Below, in pieces: positions 1-5,263 of a stretch of DNA of 5,263 nucleotides (position 1 is the stretch's first letter; each line of letters opens with the position of its first letter). Below the pieces are notes generated by a model. The model had not been told where the DNA came from. It did no database searches and saw only the letters and a program-made list of their open reading frames with translations. Both the position numbers and the translations under genes were made by a program. The stretch covers positions 1 to 5,263 of the forward strand of contig JBBQHX010000253.1 of the NCBI GenBank assembly GCA_038324385.1, read 5' to 3'. Source of the DNA: JBBQHX01 sp038324385. Its GTDB lineage: Bacteria; Gemmatimonadota; Gemmatimonadetes; Gemmatimonadales; Gemmatimonadaceae.

Positions 1-1055
1 TCGACGCGCTCGCGGATCTCGGCGTTCATCTCGCCATCCAGGCGCAGTGTGCCGTCACGATCGTCGAAGCGGAGGACGCGCGCGCCTTCGCCGCCGCGCG
101 GCACGATCATCCGCCGCAGCTCGCTGGAGGCTCCATCGGGACGTCCCGCGCGGATGCGCACACCACCGCCGTCGAAGTCGAACGAGAAGGGACCACCGCC
201 CATCGTCTCGCCCTCGTACACGTCGGCCGCGGGGCGCGGCGTCACCTCAACCGTACGCACCTGGCCGGCGCGCCAGACGCGCATCGTCAGGGGCTGGCCG
301 ATCCGGGCGTCGCGGACGGCTCGGGTGAGCTGATCGGCCTTGAGACCGGCGACGTAGGGATCGTCGGCGTCCGCCCGGCTGACGCGGAGATCGGTGGTCC
401 CGACGCTCGCGATCCGATCACCCTCATAGATTCCCGCCGCTTCGGCGGGACCGCCGCTCACCACGCTGGCGACGAACGCGCCAAGCGTGTCGCGCGGGGT
501 ACCGGTCGCCTGCACGGCGAGGCCGATCGCGGCGGAGCTGTCGCGGCCGCCGAGGCCGAACGCGCGCGGCCCCGGCTCGGCCCGGGCGGCGGCCGGAAGC
601 GCCGAGGGGCGGACGGCACGCATCGTCAGGGTCCGCCCGCCGCTCTCGCCGCGGACGCGGAGCGTGACCTCGTCGCCTGGCTCGACGTCGGCCAGTGCGC
701 GAGTGAGCCGACGCACCCCGAGCCCACGCTGGGCGGGATCGCGGGCCTCGCTCGCGCTGAGGCGGACGTCGCGTCCATTGACGGCGACCACCCGATCGCC
801 CGCCCGCACGCCAGCGTCGGCGGCGGGCCCACCCGGCGTCACTTCGTCGATCCGAACGCCGAGCGTGTCGGCGGCATTCCCCTCGGCGAGGAGCAGGCCG
901 ACGACGGCGCGATTGGCCGGCACGGTGGTGCCGAAGGTGATGGATGCGCGTGGCTCGGGGGCCGACGGCGCGCGCTGCGCGTGGAGTCCGGGCGGAGCGG
1001 CAAGGGCGACGGCACCAACGGCGGCACCGGCGACCAGAAGTAGTTGCGTACGCAT
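1..1055 (-). CDS. Secreted or periplasmic protein with two PDZ domains (3' end beyond the window)
   Basis: Reading the minus strand from ATG at 1055 gives 351 codons without a stop before the window edge, so the C-terminus is missing. Residues 1-26 look like a Sec signal peptide: MRT, a hydrophobic Leu/Ala/Val core, and probable cleavage after LHA, before Gln27. Two PDZ-like modules follow, at about 48-149 and 175-275. Each has the signature of a Gly-Gly-Pro-Ala turn, then AGVRAGDRVVAVNG (82-94) or AGIYEGDRIASVG (207-219), then an extra helix-rich insert before the last strands. Their matching layout suggests an internal duplication. Residues 286-350 are Gly/Asp/Arg-rich with no fold I recognise. 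PDZ domains bind peptide C-termini or exposed strands, and in envelope proteins often accompany proteases. No protease motif (HtrA or S41) is visible here, although one could lie in the missing part. The start is supported by GAGG six bases upstream. Family and location are fairly secure; the function is unknown. Confidence 0.85.
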   Translation of the reverse strand, partial: MRTQLLLVAGAAVGAVALAAPPGLHAQRAPSAPEPRASITFGTTVPANRAVVGLLLAEGNAADTLGVRIDEVTPGGPAADAGVRAGDRVVAVNGRDVRLSASEARDPAQRGLGVRRLTRALADVEPGDEVTLRVRGESGGRTLTMRAVRPSALPAAARAEPGPRAFGLGGRDSSAAIGLAVQATGTPRDTLGAFVASVVSGGPAEAAGIYEGDRIASVGTTDLRVSRADADDPYVAGLKADQLTRAVRDARIGQPLTMRVWRAGQVRTVEVTPRPAADVYEGETMGGGPFSFDFDGGGVRIRAGRPDGASSELRRMIVPRGGEGARVLRFDDRDGTLRLDGEMNAEIRERV

Positions 1056-1061
1056 TGCAAT

Positions 1062-1065
1062 CCTC
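1062..1065 (-). promoter_or_regulatory. Ribosome binding site of the PDZ gene
   Basis: On the minus strand GAGG (within CGAGGA) sits six bases before the ATG at 1055, a good Shine-Dalgarno match and spacing. It fixes the start of the PDZ gene. Confidence 0.7.
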
Positions 1066-1067
1066 GG

Positions 1068-1097
1068 CTGGTGAACTGTCCGTGTGTAGGACACCAG
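1068..1097 (-). other. Potential hairpin in the leader just before the PDZ gene's ribosome binding site
   Basis: In the minus-strand transcript CTGGT (1097-1093) and GTCC (1092-1089) can pair with GGAC (1081-1078) and ACCAG (1072-1068). This gives 5+4 base pairs, a seven-base loop (TACACAC) and a five-base bulge (AGTTC) on one side. It ends two bases before the CGAGGA ribosome binding site. It might affect translation or RNA stability, but short hairpins are common in GC-rich spacers and no function is shown. Confidence 0.35.
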
Positions 1098-1101
1098 CCC
1101 A

Positions 1102-1131
1102 CGCGCGAGGGTTTCCAGCGACCCACGCGCG
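1102..1131 (-). terminator. GC-rich inverted repeat downstream of leuS, a possible weak terminator or processing hairpin
   Basis: CGCGCG plus GGGT can pair with ACCC plus CGCGCG: ten base pairs interrupted by one mismatch, with an eight-base loop. It starts 12 bases past the leuS stop and ends 46 bases before the PDZ start. No T-run follows on either strand, so a classical intrinsic terminator is not supported. It may instead slow polymerase or stabilise the 3' end of the leuS message. The pairing is directly visible; the role is inferred. Confidence 0.4.
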
Positions 1132-1143
1132 CTGCCTCGCCCG

Positions 1144-3618
1144 TCAGACGACGATGTTGAGCAGACGCCCCGGCACGAAGATGACCTTGCGCGGCGCACC
1201 GGTCACGAACTTCGCGACCCCCGCGTCGGCCCGCGCGTGCGCCATCGCCTCCTCCTGCGTGACGGTGGCGGCGACCTTGATCGTGCCGCGCAACTTGCCG
1301 TTCACCTGAACGGCGAGCGTCACGAAATCCTCAGTCGCGAGCGCGGGATCGAACACGGGCCACGATGCGTCGAAGACACTGGTGGTGTGTCCGAAGAGTT
1401 CCCACAGCTCTTCAGCGACGTGCGGCGCGAACGACGCCACCAGCACGACGAGCGGCTCCACCTCGGCGCGGTGCACGGTGCGCTCACCAGTGCGGAGCAC
1501 GTTCATGTACTCCATCATCGCGGCGATCGCCGTGTTGTACGACAGGCGGGCCGTGTCCTCGCCGACCTTGCGGATCGTCTGATGCAGCTTGCGCAGCACG
1601 GCCGCGTCAGGCTCGCCTGACGGCGTGCAGTCGCGTGCGCTGCTCCAGAGCCGATCGAGGAAGCGCCGCACGCCGCTGATCCCCTGATCGCGGAAGTCGC
1701 CGCCCTGCTCGTAGGGGCCGAGGAACATGAGGAAGGTGCGGAACGCGTCGGCGCCCCACTGGTCCATGAAGTCGTCCGGATTGACGACGTTCCCCTTGCT
1801 CTTCGACATCTTCGCGCCATCGCGGATGATCAACCCGTGCGCGCGGAAGCGGGTGAACGGCTCTTCGAAGTCGAGATGCCCGGCGTCGTGCAGCACCATC
1901 GTGATGAAGCGCGAATAGAGCAGGTGCAGCACGGCGTGCTCGTTCCCGCCGATGTACGAATCGACCGGGAGCCACTTCTTCGTGAGCGCCGGGTCGAACG
2001 GTACGTCGTCGCGGTCGGCGCTGGGGTAGCGCAGGAAGTACCAGGCGCTGTCGAGGAAGGTGTCGGAGACGTCGGTCTCGCGCCGCGCCTTTGCGCCGCA
2101 CGAGGGACAGCTCGTGAAGTACCACTCCTCGTGGCGCGCCAGCGGCGAGATCCCCGTGTCGTCAGGCCGGAAGTCCGGGATGTCGGGGAGGACCACCGGG
2201 AGCTGATCCTCCGGGACCGGCACCGTGCCGCACGCGTCGCAGTAGACGATGGGAATCGGCGGACCCCAGTAGCGCTGCCGCGAGATGCACCAGTCGTGGA
2301 GGCGATAGTTGATCTGTGCGTCGGCCGCCTCACGCTCGGCCAACCAGGCCGTGATGCGCTCGATCGCCGCGTCGACGTCGAGCCCGTCGAACTCGCCCGA
2401 GTTGACCAGTCGCCCGTCGCCCGTGTACGCCTCGGCGAGCGGTGTCGACGCATCGTCACCCTCGCCCGCGACGACCCGCGGAATGGGTAGCTCGAACAGC
2501 GTCGCGAACTCGAAGTCGCGCTCGTCGTGGCCCGGGACGGCCATGATCGCGCCCGTGCCGTATTCCATCAGCACGTAGTCGGCGACCCAGATCGGGATCG
2601 GCGCGCCGGTGGCCGGGTTGGTGGCGTAGCCGCCGGTGAAGACGCCGGTCTTCTCCTTGTTCACCTTCCGCGCGACGAGATCCTGCTTCCCCGCCTGCTC
2701 GCGGTAGGCGGCCACCTCGCCGCGCTGCGCGTCGGTGGTGACCGGGGCGACGAGCGGGTGTTCGGGGGCGAGCACGAGATACGTCGCGCCGAAGATCGTG
2801 TCGGGGCGCGTCGTGAACACCTCAATCGCCACATCGTTATTCGCCGTCGAGCCGGGCGCGGCGCCCGCCTTCGGCTCCACCGGGAAGCGCACCCGCGCGC
2901 CCGTGCTCCGCCCGATCCAGTTGCGCTGCGCGGTCTTGGTGGTCTCGGACCAGTCGAGCCAGTCGAGATTGTCGAGAAGACGGCCGGCGTAGTCGGTGAT
3001 GCGGAAGAACCACTGCTCGAGCAACCGCTGTTCGACGACGGCGCCGCACCGTTCGCACTGGCCGGCGATGACCTGCTCGTTGGCGAGCACGGTCATGTCG
3101 TTCGGGCACCAGTTGACGGCCGCGCGCTTTTTGAACGCCAACCCGCGCTTGAACAGCTGCAGAAAGACCCACTGCGTCCAGCGGTAGTACGATGGATCGG
3201 TGGTGTCGACCTGATAGCGCCAGTCGATCATCAACCCCGCGCGGTCGAGCTGCCGGCGGAAGTTGGCGATGTTGCGCGGAATGAGCCGCATCGGATGCTC
3301 GCCCACCTTGAGGGCGTAGTTCTCCGAGTGGATTCCGAACGCGTCATAGCCGAGCGGCTCGAAGACGGTGTGCCCCTGCAGCCGCTGAAATCGTCCATAG
3401 ATGTCGTTCCCCGTGAACGCGAAGAGGTTGCCCACATGGAGCCCCTCAGCGGATGGGTAGGGGAACATCATCAGCGCATAGAACGGCCGCTCGCCGCCAC
3501 GGAGATCGACGGCGTGCGTGCCGCGCTCCTGCCAGCGTCGCTGCCATTTCAGCTCGACGGCGGCGGGATCATAGGCGAGGGGTTCGTCGATCGGCGAATC
3601 GGGGATGGACGCGGTCAT
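1144..3618 (-). CDS. leuS: Leucine--tRNA ligase (leucyl-tRNA synthetase, class Ia)
   Basis: Charges tRNA-Leu with leucine in the cytosol, using ATP. The 824 residues fall within the usual bacterial range of about 800-880. The first-half catalytic motif is MFPYPSAEGLHVGN (51-64), where HVGN replaces the usual HIGH/HMGH. A zinc module has Cys171, Cys188 and Cys191. The CP1 editing domain spans roughly 235-385, with TTRPDT (269-274) and GTGAIMAVPGHDERDFEFA (354-372), whose Asp365 fits the conserved editing Asp. WCISRQRYWG (443-452) returns to the catalytic core. Two CxxC pairs (460/463, 504/507) suggest a second zinc ribbon. KMSKS is at 603-607, with no large leucine-specific insert before it, as in B. 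subtilis. The anticodon-binding helices follow, and the C-terminus carries VQVNGKLRG (770-778) and VPGRLLNIVV (815-824). I chose ATG at 3618 because the typical N-terminus (DPAAVELKWQRRW) begins shortly after it. There is no clear Shine-Dalgarno, and the frame runs further upstream only as unlikely low-complexity residues. The chemoreceptor gene is divergent, 63 bases away. Confidence 0.97.
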   Translation of the reverse strand: MTASIPDSPIDEPLAYDPAAVELKWQRRWQERGTHAVDLRGGERPFYALMMFPYPSAEGLHVGNLFAFTGNDIYGRFQRLQGHTVFEPLGYDAFGIHSENYALKVGEHPMRLIPRNIANFRRQLDRAGLMIDWRYQVDTTDPSYYRWTQWVFLQLFKRGLAFKKRAAVNWCPNDMTVLANEQVIAGQCERCGAVVEQRLLEQWFFRITDYAGRLLDNLDWLDWSETTKTAQRNWIGRSTGARVRFPVEPKAGAAPGSTANNDVAIEVFTTRPDTIFGATYLVLAPEHPLVAPVTTDAQRGEVAAYREQAGKQDLVARKVNKEKTGVFTGGYATNPATGAPIPIWVADYVLMEYGTGAIMAVPGHDERDFEFATLFELPIPRVVAGEGDDASTPLAEAYTGDGRLVNSGEFDGLDVDAAIERITAWLAEREAADAQINYRLHDWCISRQRYWGPPIPIVYCDACGTVPVPEDQLPVVLPDIPDFRPDDTGISPLARHEEWYFTSCPSCGAKARRETDVSDTFLDSAWYFLRYPSADRDDVPFDPALTKKWLPVDSYIGGNEHAVLHLLYSRFITMVLHDAGHLDFEEPFTRFRAHGLIIRDGAKMSKSKGNVVNPDDFMDQWGADAFRTFLMFLGPYEQGGDFRDQGISGVRRFLDRLWSSARDCTPSGEPDAAVLRKLHQTIRKVGEDTARLSYNTAIAAMMEYMNVLRTGERTVHRAEVEPLVVLVASFAPHVAEELWELFGHTTSVFDASWPVFDPALATEDFVTLAVQVNGKLRGTIKVAATVTQEEAMAHARADAGVAKFVTGAPRKVIFVPGRLLNIVV

Positions 3619-3681
3619 CGGCGGGACGGTACGACGGACGGCGCGCCGGCACCAGAACGGTGGCGGGCGGGCACAACGAGG
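3619..3681. promoter_or_regulatory. Short divergent spacer between leuS and the chemoreceptor gene
   Basis: These 63 bases must hold or adjoin the control signals of two divergent genes. The spacer contains a perfect 10-base palindrome CGGCGCGCCG (3639-3648), which could be an operator but is also easy to obtain by chance at this GC content. I see no convincing -35/-10 pair for the plus-strand gene here. The upstream part of its promoter may lie within the leuS 5' end. Confidence 0.4.
3678..3681 (+). promoter_or_regulatory. Ribosome binding site of the chemoreceptor gene, which affects the start choice
   Basis: GAGG directly abuts the ATG at 3682 (zero spacing) but lies six bases before an in-frame GTG at 3688. 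By spacing, the GTG is the better start. The difference is two residues. Confidence 0.5.
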
Positions 3682-5130
3682 ATGGACGTGACGAATTCCG
3701 TGCAATCTACGCCGCGGTCGGAAGCCGACCAAGACAGCCGCCCCGCTCCCGCGCCGCCGCGTCGGTGGAGTCGCGGACGCCTCGCCTTTCGCGAATCGTT
3801 GCGCGAGGCCGCGCGCGAACGCGTGAACGAGGAGCCGACGCTGTCGGATCGCACGGCGATGACGATGCTCCCGCGCCTCGCCGGATGGTTCGGCATCGCG
3901 GCGATCGCGGCCTCGCTCGGCGCCGTCGCGCTCGGCCGCGATCTGTGGACGCCGGGCGGCGGCGGGGTCTCGATCGCCACGGTGGTGTTCGGGGTCGGAC
4001 TCGGACTCGGCCTTGCCGCGCTGGTCCTGGGACTGCTGGTCGCCCCGGGCATCGAACGACCGGCGGCGGAGCTGGCGGCGGTGGCCGAAGCGGTCGCGGC
4101 GGGCAACCTGACCATCGTCGTCACGCGCGGCGCGGGATCGGGGCACCTCGAGCGACTGCGCCGGGCGGTGGGGCGGATGGTCGCGTCGCTGCGCGACCTC
4201 GCCGGCGCGATGCGCGGCGCGTCGCACGACGCGGCTGCGCTGGCGGAGCAGATCATGGCCAGCGCCGACCAGATGTCGGGGCGCGCGCAGGACACGGCGC
4301 AGACGTCGGCCGAGCTCTCGCAGCGCGCGCACGAGATGGCGGACGTGATCAGCGGCGTGACTGACGACGCGCGTCGGCTCAACGCGATCGCGGCCGATCT
4401 CTCGTCAGGCGCGCACGCCGGCGCGAACCGCAACCGCCAGTTGCGGGAGCTATCGGCCGACAACCGCGAGCGGCTCGACGCCGGCGCGATCGCGCTCGGC
4501 CGCCTCGAGGACGAGGTCCACCACACGGCGAAGACCGTCGAGGCACTCGCCGACGCGTCGGAGGAGATCCGGTCGTTCGTCACGCTGGTGCAGAAGATGG
4601 CGCGCCAGAGCCGCCTGCTCTCGCTCAACGCGGCGATGGAAGCGGCGCGCGCCGGTGAGCACGGCGACGGGTTCGCGGTCGTGGCCGCTGAAGTCCGGCG
4701 GCTCGCCGCCATGTCGAACGACGCCGCCTCACGCACCGACACCACCGTCTCGGCGCTGCTCACGCGCCTCGAAGCCTCACGAGCCTCGACTGCTCGCGCC
4801 GTCGCCACGGTCGACGACGCCCTGAGCGCGACGCGTCAGGCAGGCGTCTCGTTCGGCCTCGTCGAGGGGGCGGTACAGGAAGCCGACGCCTGGATGAGCG
4901 CGACCGAGGCCGCCGCCGTGGCCACGAGCGAGCTCGCGCACGGCATGAGCGCCCGCCTCGAAGCACTCGCCGACGGTACCCGCACCTTCGTCGTCGCCAC
5001 CCGTCAGGTGGCGGCCGCGAGCGAGGAGCAGAGCGCGAGCACGCAGGAGATCGCCGCCGCCGCCGGCACCCTCGCCGGTGCGGCGGAACAGCTCGCGATA
5101 CTGACGAACCGGTTCAGGCTGGGGGAGTAG
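3682..5130 (+). CDS. Methyl-accepting chemotaxis-type protein with two TM helices, HAMP and MCP signal domain, and no extracytoplasmic sensor domain
   Basis: Probable inner-membrane chemoreceptor or related signal transducer that would control a CheA kinase through CheW. It has 482 residues from ATG 3682, or 480 from GTG 3688. Residues 1-65 are a charged, Arg/Pro-rich cytosolic stretch. TM1 is about 66-84. A loop of only about 11 residues (RDLWTPGGGG region, 85-95) leads to a Gly/Leu/Val-rich TM2, about 96-121. A HAMP domain follows at about 122-175 (ERPAAELAAVAEAVAAGNL). The rest is the long coiled-coil hairpin. Its tip reads LLSLNAAMEAARAGE (312-326), then GFAVVAAEVRRLA, the diagnostic MCP signature. 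ASEEQSAST (446-454) fits a methylation helix, with Glu448/Glu449 as candidate sites. Each arm is about 21-22 heptads, longer than the 18 of E. coli Tsr. There is no C-terminal NWETF-like tether for CheR/CheB. With so short a loop, the ligand cannot be sensed by a conventional periplasmic domain. No che genes flank it, so its pathway and stimulus are unknown. Confidence 0.93.
   Translation: MDVTNSVQSTPRSEADQDSRPAPAPPRRWSRGRLAFRESLREAARERVNEEPTLSDRTAMTMLPRLAGWFGIAAIAASLGAVALGRDLWTPGGGGVSIATVVFGVGLGLGLAALVLGLLVAPGIERPAAELAAVAEAVAAGNLTIVVTRGAGSGHLERLRRAVGRMVASLRDLAGAMRGASHDAAALAEQIMASADQMSGRAQDTAQTSAELSQRAHEMADVISGVTDDARRLNAIAADLSSGAHAGANRNRQLRELSADNRERLDAGAIALGRLEDEVHHTAKTVEALADASEEIRSFVTLVQKMARQSRLLSLNAAMEAARAGEHGDGFAVVAAEVRRLAAMSNDAASRTDTTVSALLTRLEASRASTARAVATVDDALSATRQAGVSFGLVEGAVQEADAWMSATEAAAVATSELAHGMSARLEALADGTRTFVVATRQVAAASEEQSASTQEIAAAAGTLAGAAEQLAILTNRFRLGE
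3704..3732 (-). promoter_or_regulatory. Candidate sigma70-type promoter for leuS, inside the chemoreceptor 5' coding region
   Basis: On the minus strand TTGGTC (3732-3727) and TAGATT (3709-3704) are separated by exactly 17 bases. They match TTGACA at 3 of 6 and TATAAT at 4 of 6 positions. The -10 lies in an unusually AT-rich patch for this window. Transcription would begin near 3697, leaving a leader of about 80 bases before the leuS ATG. The match is weak and the assignment tentative. Confidence 0.3.
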
Positions 5131-5131
5131 C

Positions 5132-5162
5132 GGCTCTGGGCTCTGGGCCATGGGCTATGGGC
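5132..5162 (+). repeat. Degenerate heptanucleotide tandem repeat
   Basis: Immediately after the chemoreceptor stop there are four consecutive 7-base units: GGCTCTG, GGCTCTG, GGCCATG and GGCTATG, followed by a partial GGC. The consensus is GGCYMTG. It is non-coding and resembles short tandemly repeated sequences seen in spacers of several bacterial groups. Confidence 0.75.
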
Positions 5163-5168
5163 GCGTAA

Positions 5169-5224
5169 GGGGAGTGTCATCCCGCAGGAGCGCCGTCAGG
5201 CGCGAGTGTCGGGATGGGCTCCCC
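5169..5224. repeat. Composite inverted repeat: REP-like element or strong transcript hairpin
   Basis: Three nested stems share one axis. GGGGAG (5169-5174) pairs with CTCCCC (5219-5224). CATCCCG (5178-5184) pairs with CGGGATG (5210-5216). GCGCC (5190-5194) pairs with GGCGC (5199-5203) around a GTCA loop. Small internal loops separate them, giving 18 base pairs in 56 bases. It starts 38 bases after the chemoreceptor stop and could end or protect that transcript, although no T-run follows. The GTCATCCCG...CGGGATG layout resembles dispersed palindromic spacer repeats known in many genomes. Whether it is repeated elsewhere cannot be seen here. Confidence 0.65.
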
Positions 5225-5238
5225 CTCGCTCATAGCTC

Positions 5239-5263
5239 GCTCGCCCGCCCGCTCGCCCGCCCG
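5239..5263 (+). repeat. Tandem 12-mer repeat at the window edge
   Basis: GCTCGCCCGCCC occurs twice in direct succession (5239-5250 and 5251-5262), and the next base, G, fits a third copy beyond the window. It is a low-complexity C/G array in non-coding DNA, with no evident function. Confidence 0.6.

Noticed and set aside
487..1074. A 195-codon plus-strand frame opposite the PDZ gene.
   Set aside because: Composition is Arg/Ala/Ser/Pro-rich with no motif, whereas the opposite strand encodes a signal peptide and clear PDZ motifs.
3639..3648. Perfect palindrome CGGCGCGCCG as a regulator binding site.
   Set aside because: Ten-base GC-only palindromes are frequent in such DNA. It is mentioned in the spacer entry but is not strong enough to call an operator.
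2527..3681. A long plus-strand open frame continuing upstream of the chemoreceptor start, antisense to leuS.
   Set aside because: It mirrors leuS codons, is rich in Arg, Gly, Val and Asp with no recognisable domain, and arises from GC-rich third positions. The real gene starts at 3682 or 3688.
3619..4332. Minus-strand extension of the leuS frame by 238 codons.
   Set aside because: The added residues are low-complexity Arg/Ala/Asp-rich and antisense to the chemoreceptor. LeuRS homology begins just after the ATG at 3618 and the resulting length is normal.
3615..4808. A 397-codon minus-strand frame opposite the chemoreceptor.
   Set aside because: Ser/Ala/Arg-rich, no domain and no ribosome binding site. 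It is a shadow of the MCP coding strand.
5169..5224. Classical intrinsic terminator of the chemoreceptor gene.
   Set aside because: The stem is strong, but no T-run follows on either strand, so I call it a REP-like inverted repeat with termination only as a possibility.
1..5263. A new defence, mobile or multi-gene accessory system.
   Set aside because: The three genes are recognisable families without shared function. I see no transposase, integrase, toxin, nuclease, direct-repeat array of CRISPR type or tRNA.

Overview
This is a very GC-rich bacterial stretch, with codons strongly biased to G or C in the third position. It holds three genes and short spacers. A tandem-PDZ secreted protein (partial) and a leucyl-tRNA synthetase lie on the minus strand. 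A chemoreceptor-type protein lies on the plus strand, divergent from the synthetase. Base composition, the 'HAQ' signal-peptide end and the style of the PDZ repeats recall Gemmatimonadota. That placement is an impression from family knowledge, not a test, and other high-GC soil or freshwater phyla remain possible.

Layout: 1-1055 (minus) is the first 351 codons of a PDZ protein that runs off the left edge. 1056-1143 is an 88-base spacer with two potential hairpins and the PDZ gene's ribosome binding site. 1144-3618 (minus) is a complete leuS. 3619-3681 is a 63-base divergent spacer. 3682-5130 (plus) is a complete two-TM, HAMP and MCP-signal protein with almost no extracytoplasmic domain. 5131-5263 is non-coding and repeat-rich: a four-copy heptamer array, a 56-base composite inverted repeat, and a 12-mer repeat running to the window edge.

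How the genes relate: leuS and the PDZ gene point the same way and could be co-transcribed, but their functions (tRNA charging versus an envelope PDZ protein) give no obvious shared pathway. The chemoreceptor is transcribed away from leuS, and no che genes are visible beside it. A candidate leuS promoter lies inside the first codons of the chemoreceptor gene. I see no mobile element, CRISPR array, RNA gene or clear new multi-gene system. The points most worth a second look are the HVGN variant of the synthetase HIGH motif, the sensor-less chemoreceptor with a long cytosolic N-terminus, and the structured repeat-rich 3' spacer.
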